A DNA stretch of 39,878 nucleotides from Firmicutes bacterium UBA5227 (GCA_002409285.1 DHUT01000100.1:56790-96667), one strand, 5' to 3'; shown: positions 1 to 9,156, counted from the first letter of the stretch. Made by a program: numbers and translations. Notes: generated by a model not told the origin, from the letters alone.

Positions 1-510
1 CTAAATGTAAGAAGAGATAAAATTGAATCCAAGGGAGTAAAATCCGTGTCAAGCAGGGTAACTAATATTAAGCCATATATAAAAGATGATATAGATGTTT
101 TAGAATTCAAACAGGTGCTGCTGAATAATATATTTGATTACTTCAATCAACCTGTTGAAATATATGAGCTGACCGATGAGGACAGGAGAAATATTCAAAA
201 AATGGTTGATGAAAGATATGGAACCTGGGAATGGAATTACGGCAAGTCTCCAAAATTCAATTACAAAGGCTACGGCAGATTTGCTGGAGGCAGTGTAGAG
301 ACAAGGCTGCAGGTGGAAAACGGTATAATAGAAAACTGTAAAATTTATGGTGATTTTTTTGGAAAAGTAGATATTGCGCAGTTAGGGGCAAAGCTTCATG
401 GATTAAAATATGACATTGATGAAGTAAGAATGGCTTTAAGAGATGTATCAATAGATGAATACCTTGGAAGAATTACCGGGGAAGAATTTATACAATGCTT
501 ATTTAACTGA
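1..510 (+). CDS. lplA: Lipoate-protein ligase A, C-terminal part (5' end outside window)
   Basis: The reading frame is open from the first base and ends at TGA 508-510, so only about the last 169 residues are visible. It opens with LNVRRDKIESKGVKSV, the stretch near the end of the LplA catalytic domain that contains the conserved SKGVKSV segment. It continues into the small accessory domain with the WNYGKSPKFN motif. LplA activates lipoate with ATP and attaches it to a lysine of 2-oxoacid dehydrogenase E2 subunits or glycine-cleavage H protein in the cytoplasm. The GTG at position 46 is an internal valine codon, not a start. No clear terminator follows, and the next gene has its own promoter. 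Confidence 0.9.
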   Translation, partial: LNVRRDKIESKGVKSVSSRVTNIKPYIKDDIDVLEFKQVLLNNIFDYFNQPVEIYELTDEDRRNIQKMVDERYGTWEWNYGKSPKFNYKGYGRFAGGSVETRLQVENGIIENCKIYGDFFGKVDIAQLGAKLHGLKYDIDEVRMALRDVSIDEYLGRITGEEFIQCLFN

Positions 511-542
511 GAAATTAATATGTTTAAAATTATGCTCAAATT

Positions 543-556
543 TTTACGTACGTAAA
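543..556. repeat. 14-bp perfect palindrome TTTACGTACGTAAA
   Basis: A perfect 14-base palindrome in the 239-base gap between lplA and pcrA, about 125 bases upstream of the pcrA -35 box. There is no loop, so it looks more like a dimeric regulator site than a terminator. Which protein might bind it cannot be told from this window. Confidence 0.4.
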
Positions 557-679
557 TTATTACGGGTTAAAAATTTGGGTATTTTTGTTATGTACAGCAC
601 CTATGAAAAAGTTTATGGTTTAATACCCATTCATGGAAAGATTCAGGCTTAAAAGCACGAAAGACTTATGGAAAAACTA

Positions 680-708
680 TTGTTCGGGTTTGGGCAATGT
701 GTTATAAT
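680..708 (+). promoter_or_regulatory. Probable sigma-A promoter of pcrA-ligA
   Basis: TTGTTC at 680-685 and a perfect TATAAT at 703-708 are separated by 17 bases. The predicted start of transcription is near 715, just ahead of the pcrA ribosome site at 741-745. The rest of the 511-749 gap holds only the palindrome at 543-556. Confidence 0.65.
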
Positions 709-749
709 CTATAGAACATATGTTGTATATGGATCCAAACGGAGGAATT

Positions 750-2990
750 ATGGACTTATTAGATAAATTAAATGAAAAACAAAGAGAAGCGGCTTCTCAT
801 GACAAGGGGCCAATTCTGGTTATAGCAGGAGCGGGAACAGGTAAAACAAGAGTTCTTACACACAGGATAGCATACCTGGTGGAAACAAAAAAAGCAAGAC
901 CCTGGGAGATTCTGGCCATTACCTTTACCAACAAAGCAGCCAATGAAATGAAAGAAAGAATAGGACAACTTATAGATTATTCAATAGACCGAATGTGGAT
1001 TGGAACCTTTCACTCTGTTTGCGTGCGAATATTAAGGAGAAATATAGATAGAATAGGTTATGACAGGAACTTTGTAATATATGACACAAACGATCAGAAA
1101 GCAATAATCAGGGACTGTATCAAGGAACTGGATTTGGATACAAAGAAATATAATGTTAATTCAATCAGAGCTATTATAAGCAGTGAAAAGAACGTAAGAA
1201 ATAATCCCGATAAATATATTGCAGAGCATTATACCGATTTCATCAAGCGAAACGTTGGGGAGGCATATGCTCTTTATGAAAAAAAATTGAAACAGGCAAA
1301 TGCACTGGACTTTGATGACCTTCTTGTTAAGGCTTTAAAGCTTCTGGAAACAGAAGTAGATATCAGGGAATCATATCAGGAACAGTTTAAATATATTCTC
1401 GTTGATGAGTACCAGGACACCAATCTGGTACAATATTGTATAGTTAAGATTCTCGGACAAAAACCAAACGGCGAAAACAATGTGTTTGTGGTAGGAGATG
1501 AAGACCAGTCCATATACGGCTGGAGAGGGGCAGACATAAAAAATATACTTAATTTTGAACATGACTTTAAGGGAGCAAAGGTAGTAAAGCTTGAAAAAAA
1601 TTACCGTTCCACCAACGTCATATTGAATGCGGCAAACGGGGTTATAGGCAACAATTGTCAGCGTAAAGGAAAAAACCTTTATACAGATTTTGAAGGCGGA
1701 AATCTTATACGGATAATGGAAACAGATAATGAAAAGGATGAAGCATTTACTGTTGCCGCATTAATAAGGAAAGAGCGAAGAGAAAATAACCTTGACTATT
1801 CAGATATGGCAATTTTATACAGAACAAATGCGCAGTCAAGAGCTCTTGAGGAAGGGCTTATAAGAGAAGGCATACCCTACAAAATAGTTGGAGGGTTAAA
1901 ATTCTATGAAAGAAAAGAAATAAAAGATATTATGGCGTATTTGACACTCATATACAATCAAAAAGATGTCGTAAGCTTTGATAGAATAATTAATGTTCCA
2001 AGGCGGAAAATTGGTCAGAAAACCATGGATATTATAACTGATTATTCAGAAGCTGAAAGTATTTCAAAATTTGAAGCCTGCTTTGACTCAGAACAGCTTA
2101 ATTTGCCCAAAGCGGCTGCTGCCAGTATAGAAAGCTTCATTTCCATGATGGAAATGCTGATGATCAAAAAAGATGTAATGCCCTTATCGGAATTCATTCA
2201 GGAGGTATATGAGGTTACCGGATTAAAAGCCATGCTCCTTGAAGAAGATACAGATGATGGAAGAAGCAGGATTGAAAACGTGGAAGAGTTTTTGTCTGCC
2301 GCCAAGGATTTTGAAGAAAGGTATGAGGAAAACAGTCTGGAGGATTTTCTTGCTCATGTTTCTCTTTTGGCAGATGTTGATAAAACCGATGAAACAAAAA
2401 AAGATAACGTGATACTTATGACCGTTCACAGTGCAAAGGGACTGGAATTTGACACTGTTTTTATTACCGGGCTGGAAGAAGGAATGTTTCCTATTATTGA
2501 CCAGAATGATTTAAACGATGATTTGGAGGAAGAAAGGAGATTATTCTATGTTGCAATAACAAGAGCAAAAAGAATGCTTTACATTACTCATGCCAATGAC
2601 AGAATGCGATTCGGAAGCCATGAAATGAAAGTAAAATCCAGATTTTTAAAGGAAATACCCTATGAATGCATAGAAGAAAGCGACCCTGCTTCATTTGCCG
2701 CTAAAAAAATAGAAAGAATTGACAGCGGCGAATATACATCCGGGAAAAGTAACACTTTTACCAAAAACAATTATTTCAAAGGTGGATTTGACCTGGAGGG
2801 AAAAAAAAGCAAGCCAAGGCTCAAAGCAGACAGTATACAGCCCGGTGACAGAATTATGCACAAGGCATGGGGTACCGGTACGGTTGTACAGATTAAGGAT
2901 GACGGAGACAGCAAGGTGGCAGTCATAGCATTTGAAAATAAAGGAATTAAAAACCTTAATTTAGACTATGCTCCGATAGAAAAAATATAA
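750..2990 (+). CDS. pcrA: ATP-dependent DNA helicase PcrA (UvrD/Rep family)
   Basis: A superfamily 1A 3'-to-5' helicase of 746 residues, normal length for PcrA. Motifs appear in order: Walker A AGAGTGKT (about residues 27-34), motif II VDEYQDTN, motif III GDEDQSIYGWRGAD, NYRST, motif V TVHSAKGLEFD and motif VI FYVAITRAKR. The C-terminus ends in the Tudor-like segment with HKAWGTGTV, which in PcrA contacts RNA polymerase. PcrA acts in repair, in removal of RecA and stalled polymerase, and in rolling-circle replication. I chose the ATG at 750 because GGAGG lies at 741-745 and the protein then begins MDLLDKLN as in the family. An in-frame ATG at 720 would add ten unlikely residues. ligA follows 17 bases downstream, so the two probably form one operon. 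Confidence 0.96.
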   Translation: MDLLDKLNEKQREAASHDKGPILVIAGAGTGKTRVLTHRIAYLVETKKARPWEILAITFTNKAANEMKERIGQLIDYSIDRMWIGTFHSVCVRILRRNIDRIGYDRNFVIYDTNDQKAIIRDCIKELDLDTKKYNVNSIRAIISSEKNVRNNPDKYIAEHYTDFIKRNVGEAYALYEKKLKQANALDFDDLLVKALKLLETEVDIRESYQEQFKYILVDEYQDTNLVQYCIVKILGQKPNGENNVFVVGDEDQSIYGWRGADIKNILNFEHDFKGAKVVKLEKNYRSTNVILNAANGVIGNNCQRKGKNLYTDFEGGNLIRIMETDNEKDEAFTVAALIRKERRENNLDYSDMAILYRTNAQSRALEEGLIREGIPYKIVGGLKFYERKEIKDIMAYLTLIYNQKDVVSFDRIINVPRRKIGQKTMDIITDYSEAESISKFEACFDSEQLNLPKAAAASIESFISMMEMLMIKKDVMPLSEFIQEVYEVTGLKAMLLEEDTDDGRSRIENVEEFLSAAKDFEERYEENSLEDFLAHVSLLADVDKTDETKKDNVILMTVHSAKGLEFDTVFITGLEEGMFPIIDQNDLNDDLEEERRLFYVAITRAKRMLYITHANDRMRFGSHEMKVKSRFLKEIPYECIEESDPASFAAKKIERIDSGEYTSGKSNTFTKNNYFKGGFDLEGKKSKPRLKADSIQPGDRIMHKAWGTGTVVQIKDDGDSKVAVIAFENKGIKNLNLDYAPIEKI

Positions 2991-3007
2991 CTTGAAAGGA
3001 ACACATT

Positions 3008-5020
3008 ATGGAAGATAAGCTTCTTTTAATGAAGGAAAAAATAAAACTTTTGAATGCGGCAAATAAGGCATATTATCAGGAAAACAGAGAAATAATGTCT
3101 AACTTAAAATATGACAGCTTGTATGACGAGCTTGCAGAGCTTGAAAAGGAAACGGGAATAACCCTGTCAAATAGTCCCACAATTAATGTGGGATATGAGC
3201 TCTTGTCTAATTTGCCAAAGGAGCGTCATGAAAAGCCTATGCTTTCGTTAGATAAGACAAAAAATGCCTCGGAATTAAAGGACTGGCTTGGCAATAATGA
3301 TGGTTTGCTTTCTTGGAAGCTTGACGGACTTACCATAGTACTGTCGTACCTGGACGGGAGACTTGTAAAAGCTGTTACCAGAGGCAACGGAGAAGTCGGT
3401 GAAGTAATAACAAACAATGCCAGAGTCTTTGCAAATATACCTGTCAATATAGATTACGAGGGAAGCCTGATATTAAGGGGAGAAGCAGTAATAAGCTATT
3501 CGGATTTTGAAAAAATTAACAGCCTGATAGTGGATGCAGAAGCTAAGTATAAGAATCCGAGGAATTTATGCAGCGGTTCGGTAAGGCAGCTTAATAATAA
3601 GGTAACGGCTGAGAGAAATGTGTACTTTTATGCCTTTTCACTGGTGAAGGCAGAGGGTATTGACTTTAAGAATTCAAGGAAAGAACAGCTTGAGTGGCTA
3701 AGCCGCCAGGGGTTTTCCACAGTAGAATTCAAAACGGTAAATTTCTCGAACATAGAGGACACCGTAAACTGGTTTGCGGAACACATTGCTGAAAATGATG
3801 TGCCTTCAGACGGTCTGGTACTCACCTATGACAATATTTCTTATGGAGAATCACTGGGCTCAACTGCAAAATTTCCAAGAGATTCCATAGCTTACAAATG
3901 GCAGGATGAAATAAAAGAAACTAAGCTTTTAAAAATTGAATGGAGTGCATCAAGAACGGGTCTCATAAATCCAATTGCAATATTTGAGCCTGTGGAGCTG
4001 GAGGGAACCACCGTCAGCCGTGCAAGTGTGCACAATTTAAGCATAATGGAAGGCCTGGAGCTTGGTGTGGGAGATACAATAAGTGTTTATAAGGCGAATA
4101 TGATAATTCCACAGATATCTGACAATCTGACAAGAAGCAGAAACATAGAAATACCTGAAAAATGTCCGGTTTGCGGAGGAGAAACCGCCATTAAGGATGA
4201 AAATGATGTAAAGACTCTGTATTGTACCAACGAGGAATGTCTTGCAAAACATATAAAGTCCTTTACACACTTTGTGAGCAGGGATGCAATTAATATAGAA
4301 GGGCTTTCAGAGGCAACAATTGAAAAACTTATTGCCAGGGGACTGGTAAAAGAGCTGGCGGATATTTTTCATATAGAGAATTTCAGGGATGTAATAACAG
4401 AAATGGAGGGCTTTGGGGAAAAGTCATTTAATAATTTGCTTAATTCTGTAAACAGAGCCAGAAAAACAACAGCTTCAAGGCTGTTGTACAGCCTTGGCAT
4501 ACCTAACATAGGTTTGTCTAATGCAAAAATAATCTGTAAAAAATTCAACGATGACTGGAACAGGATACAAACGGCTCAATTTGATGAGCTAATTGAAATT
4601 TCAGGTGTCGGGGATGTTATGGCGAATAATTACATTAATTTCTTTAAGGATGAAAAAAAGCAACAGATAATTTTTGACCTGCTCAGGGAAGTTGAACTTG
4701 AAAAACCATATTTAAATGAATCTGAGCAGCTGTTTGAAAATATCAATTTTGTTATTACAGGCTCGGTTGAACAGTTTAAAAACAGAGACGAATTAAAAGA
4801 AGCTATTGAGAACAGAGGCGGAAAGGTAACAGGTTCGGTCACATCTAAGACAAATTATCTGATTAATAACGACAGTTTGTCAAATTCTTCAAAAAATAAA
4901 AAAGCCAGGGAGCTTGGAATCAGAATAATTACGGAAAACGAATTTGTCCAATGGCTTAACGAAGGTATCACGCCTGAAAAATCCGAAGAATCAGCGGCAA
5001 TTAATAAAAACTTTCTGTAA
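3008..5020 (+). CDS. ligA: NAD-dependent DNA ligase LigA, divergent clostridial type
   Basis: A 670-residue NAD-dependent ligase, which seals nicks during replication and repair. The adenylation motif is SWKLDG, with the nucleophile K104. Next come the OB-fold region, a four-cysteine zinc finger (CPVCGG, then LYCTNEEC, about residues 385-410), helix-hairpin-helix repeats and a C-terminal BRCT domain (about 575-655). Several conserved blocks are altered. TRGDG is TRGNG, NPRNAAAGS is NPRNLCSGS, and the N-terminal Ia domain has MSNLKYD where most enzymes have SDxEYD, replacing an NMN-contacting aspartate by asparagine. I recognise this combination as a subgroup found in Clostridia, so it is probably functional. 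AAGGA upstream of 3008 supports the start. It lies in the pcrA operon. Confidence 0.94.
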   Translation: MEDKLLLMKEKIKLLNAANKAYYQENREIMSNLKYDSLYDELAELEKETGITLSNSPTINVGYELLSNLPKERHEKPMLSLDKTKNASELKDWLGNNDGLLSWKLDGLTIVLSYLDGRLVKAVTRGNGEVGEVITNNARVFANIPVNIDYEGSLILRGEAVISYSDFEKINSLIVDAEAKYKNPRNLCSGSVRQLNNKVTAERNVYFYAFSLVKAEGIDFKNSRKEQLEWLSRQGFSTVEFKTVNFSNIEDTVNWFAEHIAENDVPSDGLVLTYDNISYGESLGSTAKFPRDSIAYKWQDEIKETKLLKIEWSASRTGLINPIAIFEPVELEGTTVSRASVHNLSIMEGLELGVGDTISVYKANMIIPQISDNLTRSRNIEIPEKCPVCGGETAIKDENDVKTLYCTNEECLAKHIKSFTHFVSRDAINIEGLSEATIEKLIARGLVKELADIFHIENFRDVITEMEGFGEKSFNNLLNSVNRARKTTASRLLYSLGIPNIGLSNAKIICKKFNDDWNRIQTAQFDELIEISGVGDVMANNYINFFKDEKKQQIIFDLLREVELEKPYLNESEQLFENINFVITGSVEQFKNRDELKEAIENRGGKVTGSVTSKTNYLINNDSLSNSSKNKKARELGIRIITENEFVQWLNEGITPEKSEESAAINKNFL

Positions 5021-5089
5021 TAAAATAGGTGCAGGCTTTATATAAAAGATTCATTAGATTTTAATAATCGTAAGGAGATTTTTGATAGA

Positions 5090-5131
5090 ATGAGTGATGA
5101 GAGGGCTAATGGTAAAAGTCTCAAATACTGA
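5090..5131 (+). CDS. Possible 13-codon leader peptide MSDERANGKSLKY
   Basis: A short ORF starts at ATG 5090, preceded by TAAGGAG (5071-5077) at a rather long spacing of about 12 bases, and ends at TGA 5129-5131. The stop codon lies inside a small perfect hairpin (CTGAT-TTC-ATCAG, 5128-5140), and the large stem-loop at 5143-5214 follows directly. This order of ribosome site, short peptide, small hairpin and terminator resembles an attenuator leader. The peptide has no run of one amino-acid codon, so it may be chance. Confidence 0.25.
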   Translation: MSDERANGKSLKY

Positions 5132-5142
5132 TTTCATCAGGT

Positions 5143-5214
5143 AGCAGAAGAGCGGAAATTGAAAGACTCCAGAAATGTGTGTAATTTCAAGGAGCGCGGC
5201 TCTTCTGCTTTTTT
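5143..5214 (+). terminator. Large terminator-like stem-loop after ligA
   Basis: An 11-base perfect stem, AGCAGAAGAGC (5143-5153) with GCTCTTCTGCT (5199-5209), is followed by six T residues (5209-5214). The 45-base interior holds two mutually exclusive pairings: GAAATT (5155-5160) with AATTTC (5183-5188), or CTCC (5167-5170) with GGAG (5191-5194). It probably ends the pcrA-ligA transcript. The long structured loop is unusual for a plain terminator. Confidence 0.7.
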
Positions 5215-5237
5215 AATTTCTCCGATTTAAAAATATT

Positions 5238-5276
5238 ATGTAAAGTATTTTTACATTATGTAAAATTTTTTTTACA
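5238..5276 (+). promoter_or_regulatory. Tandem inverted repeats, candidate enhancer sites for the sigma-54 activator
   Basis: Two similar inverted repeats lie side by side: ATGTAAA-N5-TTTACAT at 5238-5256 and TGTAAAA-N4-TTTTACA at 5259-5276. Their centres are about 20 bases (two helical turns) apart. They lie roughly 120-160 bases upstream of the -24 box at 5399, the usual range for upstream activating sequences of sigma-54 enhancer-binding proteins. In Bacillus, RocR binds paired palindromic sites ahead of the roc operons. The RocR-like regulator encoded at 9445-10794 is therefore the natural candidate, by inference. Confidence 0.55.
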
Positions 5277-5338
5277 AATATAAATCAATATACTATCATA
5301 AATATACAGTATTATATACATATACATATTATCTAATA

Positions 5339-5397
5339 TTTTGAAAAGGTTGTAATAGTGCGTTTGCCGATGCATATTATTTTTGAAAAGGTTGTAA
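5339..5397 (+). repeat. 17-bp direct repeat upstream of the sigma-54 promoter
   Basis: TTTTGAAAAGGTTGTAA occurs at 5339-5355 and again at 5381-5397, both on the plus strand with a 42-base period (four helical turns). The second copy ends one base before the -24 element. The copies could be binding sites for a co-regulator, or the trace of a local duplication. Confidence 0.6.
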
Positions 5398-5398
5398 G

Positions 5399-5414
5399 TG
5401 GCATAAAATTTGCT
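5399..5414 (+). promoter_or_regulatory. Sigma-54 (-24/-12) promoter for the RocB-like gene
   Basis: TGGCAT-N5-TTGCT fits the sigma-54 consensus TGGCAC-N5-TTGC with one change. The invariant GG (5400-5401) and GC (5412-5413) are exactly 12 bases apart. Transcription should start near 5425, about 40 bases before the RocB-like start codon. A sigma-54 activator gene lies in the same cluster, which supports the call. Confidence 0.8.
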
Positions 5415-5465
5415 TTATATAGTTTTTATTAATGAATATCATAATTTCTTCAGGAGGTAAAATGA

Positions 5466-7109
5466 TTGATAAGCAAAGAAAATATTTATAATAACATGAT
5501 AAGGATGGTGAAGGTACCAAGTGTTTCCGGTACGATTAAAGAAATACAGGCAGCATATAAGATTCGGGAATTGCTTTATGAAATTCCTTATTTCAATCAG
5601 CGTAAGGATGCAGTAAAGCTCGTTCCACTGGAAAACGACCCTTTTGGCAGATGCATTGTTACTGCTTTTATGGATCTGAACCCGGATTATCAGGAGACTA
5701 TAATATTAACCGGACACTATGATGTAGTCGATGTGGAGGAGTATGGGCATTTAAAAGACAAAGCCTATGATGTAGAGGAAATTACTAAATGCATAAACCA
5801 GATTTCGCTTGATGAAGATAGCCTGAAAGATTTTAAAAGTGGTGAATGGCTATTTGGAAGGGGTACCGCAGACATGAAATATGGACATGCACTTTGTATT
5901 GAACTTTTGAGGCACTTCTCTGAAGAGGGGGGGATTAACGGAAAGCTTCTATATGTCGCTGTATGCGGTGAAGAGACAAACTCAGAGGGTATGCTCAGAG
6001 CTGTTCCGTTCTTTAATGAGTTTGCAGCAGAAAAAAACCTGAACTACACTGCTCTTCTTTTAACCGAATGCTACATGATGGAGGATCAGGCAAACGATAA
6101 CAACAGATACATACACTATGGAGCATCAGGAAAGGTAATGCCAATGTATTTTATAGCTGGCGAGGCAACTCATGGGGGAGAACCATTTCTTGGCATAGAT
6201 CCTAACCTGATTGCAACTGAAATATACAGGGAAATGGAACTTAATACAGAATTTTGTCAGCATAATCTTGGTGAGACAACACCTCCGCCGGTATGCCTGA
6301 AGTTTCAGGATCTGAAGAACACATACTATATATCAACACCGCTGTATTCTGCTTCATATTTTAATATAATTTCCATTCACATGAATCCGGAAGAGATTAT
6401 GAGCAAACTGATAGAGATTGGACATAGTGCCTTTGAAAGCGCAATAGAATTTATAAAGATTAAGGCTGACAAGTATGAAAAACTCACAGGAGAAAGACCT
6501 GTTACACATTCTATAACTGCATGCGTTAAAACCTTTTATGAACTATACTGTGAGGTTAAAGAAACATATTATGGTGATCTGGATGCTGACATAAAAAAAT
6601 TTGCTATAGAACTTTTAGAAGAAAAGTTAGAACTTCAGGACATATGTATAAAAATTGTTAAAAAGTTATATGAGTTATACAAGAACAAGCGGCCTATGGT
6701 AATTGTATCAATTATACCGCCATATTATCCGGATGTTTATATGGACAAAAACGAGGAAAAGGCCCATAACCTATTGAGTTGTGTTGATGAAATTATAAAG
6801 TATGCCGAGGAAAAATATGGAGAAACTCTTAAGATGAAGGACTATTATATGGGAATTTCTGATTTGAGCTATACAAGTTTGGCAAAGGATATGAACTTTG
6901 ATAAGCTTTTTGAAAATGTTGTTGGTGCAAATATGATTTATCAGTTCCCTAAAGAGGATTTAAAAAGGTTCAGTGTTCCCGGAATTATTTTAGGAGGATA
7001 CGGAAAAGACTTTCATAAACATACGGAAAGATTGAATATAAATTATAATTTCAATGTTTTACCCGACTTATATGTTCAACTTATCAAAAAAATATTTAAT
7101 AATAAATAA
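5466..7109 (+). CDS. rocB: RocB-like M20-family metallopeptidase
   Basis: A 547-residue M20-family zinc hydrolase that resembles the arginine-utilisation protein RocB over its whole length; the exact substrate of RocB is not settled. Visible metal-site motifs are GHYDVVD (H84, D86), GTADMKYG, the acidic pair in CGEETNSEG, and a late histidine in DFHKHTERL. There is no signal peptide, so it acts in the cytoplasm. The start is TTG 5466, placed 8 bases after AGGAGG (5452-5457). The ATG at 5462 is out of frame and gives only nine codons. The sigma-54 promoter, paired enhancer-like sites and the RocR-like gene downstream all point to substrate-induced amino-acid catabolism. Confidence 0.85.
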   Translation: MISKENIYNNMIRMVKVPSVSGTIKEIQAAYKIRELLYEIPYFNQRKDAVKLVPLENDPFGRCIVTAFMDLNPDYQETIILTGHYDVVDVEEYGHLKDKAYDVEEITKCINQISLDEDSLKDFKSGEWLFGRGTADMKYGHALCIELLRHFSEEGGINGKLLYVAVCGEETNSEGMLRAVPFFNEFAAEKNLNYTALLLTECYMMEDQANDNNRYIHYGASGKVMPMYFIAGEATHGGEPFLGIDPNLIATEIYREMELNTEFCQHNLGETTPPPVCLKFQDLKNTYYISTPLYSASYFNIISIHMNPEEIMSKLIEIGHSAFESAIEFIKIKADKYEKLTGERPVTHSITACVKTFYELYCEVKETYYGDLDADIKKFAIELLEEKLELQDICIKIVKKLYELYKNKRPMVIVSIIPPYYPDVYMDKNEEKAHNLLSCVDEIIKYAEEKYGETLKMKDYYMGISDLSYTSLAKDMNFDKLFENVVGANMIYQFPKEDLKRFSVPGIILGGYGKDFHKHTERLNINYNFNVLPDLYVQLIKKIFNNK

Positions 7110-7112
7110 TAT

Positions 7113-7136
7113 AGAGGGAAAAAAATGAATCCCTCT
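7113..7136 (+). other. Intercistronic hairpin after the RocB-like gene
   Basis: AGAGGGA (7113-7119) pairs with TCCCTCT (7130-7136), a 7-base stem with a 10-base loop. No T-run follows directly, so it is more likely a partial terminator or a processing/stability element between the two genes than a strong stop. Confidence 0.45.
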
Positions 7137-7242
7137 TAACTGCACCATTTTTTTATACAAAATGAAAACAAAATCATGAGTATGTAAGGGAAATGAAATT
7201 AGCCGTGCTAATTATATTATCTAATTTTTTATGGAGGGAAGT

Positions 7243-9156
7243 ATGAAAAAAATACTATCAATTTTGTTAATATTTGCCATGATATTAACAGCATGTTCTG
7301 GCGGAAACTCTCCAGAACCTGTAGAAACACCATCGGGAACTGATAAGCCCGCAGATGAAAGTGATGTTTCCGAAGGCGGAAAATATGCGGAGGAGCAGGT
7401 ATACAAAACTGTATACGCTCAGGAAATTGAGACAATCAATTATTTGACAACGGCTATGGCTGTTGAATATGCCTTGGCTGCAAACCTGGTCGATACTTTG
7501 GTTGATTATGACAAATACGGAGTTATTCAGCCTGCGCTGGCTGAATCCTGGTCAGCTTCCGAAGATGGGCTGACATGGACATTTAACCTTAGAAAAGGTG
7601 TCAAATGGATGGATTATGAAGGAAATGAAGTTGCTGAAACAACAGCAAACGATTTTGTAAGTGCGGCGCAATATCTTTTGACTCCGGAAAACGAATCGTC
7701 AACTGCCAATGTATTTTATGATGTAATCAAGAATGCAAAAGAGTACTTCAACGGAGAGATAACAGATTTTTCCCAGGTGGGAGTGAAGGCTGAGGATGAT
7801 TATACTTTGGTATATACACTGAAGGAGCCTATTCCATATTTTGAATCAATGTTGACATATGTATGCTTTTTCCCTGCATATGGTCCGTATTTGGAAGAAA
7901 TGGGAGATCAGTTTGGCACCACAAATTCAGCTTTGCTGTATAATGGAGCTTATTTATTAACGGAATTTGAACCGCAGATGCAAAGAATACTCAAAAAAAA
8001 TCCCACATACTGGGATGCCGAAAATGTTCACATAGGAGAATTAAATTACAGATACAACAAGGAAGCAACAGCCTTGGCCGGGGAAATGTACAAGCGTGGG
8101 GAAATATCCGCTGTTGCCATTCCTCCGGCAAGTCTTGACGAATGGATGAATTCGCCTGAGCTTAGGAAACAGGTAAGGCCTGATAAATTAGGAAACTACG
8201 CATATTTCTATGCATTTAACTTCGATCCTCACTATGATGCTGAATATGAACCGGAAAACTGGAAGATAGCCGTGAACAACCCTAATTTCAGAAAATCCAT
8301 AGTGTCGGCATTTAACAGGGTTGCTGCAATGGCAACGCAGGACCCGTACAATCCTGAATACAGAATAATTAATACCATAACACTTCCCGATTTTGCAAAC
8401 CAGGGAGGTATAGATTTTACTGATACAGGAAAATTAGCAGAATTAAAGGACAAGGATTTCTACAATACGGAAGAAGCGTTAAAATATAAAGAAAAGGCTG
8501 TTGAAGAATTACAGGCAGCCGGAGCTAAGCTGCCTGTTAAAATACTGATGCCTTACAACACAAACAGCACATCATGGGCTAATGAGGCACAGGTTGTAAA
8601 ACAGCAGCTTGAGTCTGTACTTGGTACTGATTACATCGAAATAACACTGCTTCCTCACGCACCCACAGGCTTCCTGGCCGGAACGAGAATTGCAGGAAAT
8701 TATTCATTAATGCAGTGTAACTGGGGACCTGACTATGCAGACCCGCAGACATTTACGGTTCCATTCGAAAGGGATTCAAACTATAACTTCCCGGAATTTA
8801 CAACTGATGTAACTGATGACGGAAAAAATATCTATGATACTTATGAAGCATTGGTTAATGAAGCAAAGGGCGAATATAGAGATATTCCTAAAAGGTATGA
8901 ATTGTTTGCCGATGCGGAAGCATTACTTATAGAAGAAGCTTTTGTTATGCCTTACTGCGTAAGCGGGGGGAACGGATATGTTGTATCTAAGATTCATCCT
9001 TTCGAGGCACCTTTTGCACCTTTCGGTATTTCAAGCGAGAGATGGAAGGGACAGAAGCTTTTAGCACAGCCAATGAGCACAGAAGAATTTAATGAAGCAT
9101 ACGAGGTTTGGAAGACAGAGCGTGAAGCAGCTTTGAAGAAAGCAGCCAATAAATAA
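7243..9156 (+). CDS. ABC transporter peptide-binding lipoprotein (family 5 solute-binding protein)
   Basis: A 637-residue extracellular solute-binding protein of the OppA/DppA type. It starts with a lipoprotein signal (MKKILSILLIFAMILTAC, lipobox LTAC) followed by a low-complexity linker. The body has the usual landmarks, including LAESWSASEDGLTWTFNLRKGVKW. It should bind oligopeptides or a related nutrient at the outer face of the membrane and pass it to an ABC permease. No permease or ATPase gene of this type is in the window, so the protein is an orphan here. The ATG at 7243 has GGAGG at 7233-7237; an in-frame ATG at 7231 lies before the ribosome site. It sits between the RocB-like peptidase and the RocR-like activator, so uptake of the peptidase's substrate is plausible. 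Confidence 0.88.
   Translation: MKKILSILLIFAMILTACSGGNSPEPVETPSGTDKPADESDVSEGGKYAEEQVYKTVYAQEIETINYLTTAMAVEYALAANLVDTLVDYDKYGVIQPALAESWSASEDGLTWTFNLRKGVKWMDYEGNEVAETTANDFVSAAQYLLTPENESSTANVFYDVIKNAKEYFNGEITDFSQVGVKAEDDYTLVYTLKEPIPYFESMLTYVCFFPAYGPYLEEMGDQFGTTNSALLYNGAYLLTEFEPQMQRILKKNPTYWDAENVHIGELNYRYNKEATALAGEMYKRGEISAVAIPPASLDEWMNSPELRKQVRPDKLGNYAYFYAFNFDPHYDAEYEPENWKIAVNNPNFRKSIVSAFNRVAAMATQDPYNPEYRIINTITLPDFANQGGIDFTDTGKLAELKDKDFYNTEEALKYKEKAVEELQAAGAKLPVKILMPYNTNSTSWANEAQVVKQQLESVLGTDYIEITLLPHAPTGFLAGTRIAGNYSLMQCNWGPDYADPQTFTVPFERDSNYNFPEFTTDVTDDGKNIYDTYEALVNEAKGEYRDIPKRYELFADAEALLIEEAFVMPYCVSGGNGYVVSKIHPFEAPFAPFGISSERWKGQKLLAQPMSTEEFNEAYEVWKTEREAALKKAANK

Noticed and set aside
455..652. 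A 65-codon plus-strand ORF overlapping the end of lplA
   Set aside because: No ribosome site, no recognisable protein, and half of it lies inside lplA in another frame.
3008..5020. Divergent LigA as a novel ligase or a phage gene
   Set aside because: The altered blocks match a LigA subgroup I know from Clostridia, and the gene is coupled to pcrA as usual.
5462..5491. ATG at 5462 as start of the RocB-like gene
   Set aside because: It is out of frame and reaches a stop after nine codons; TTG 5466 has better spacing to AGGAGG and gives the family N-terminus.
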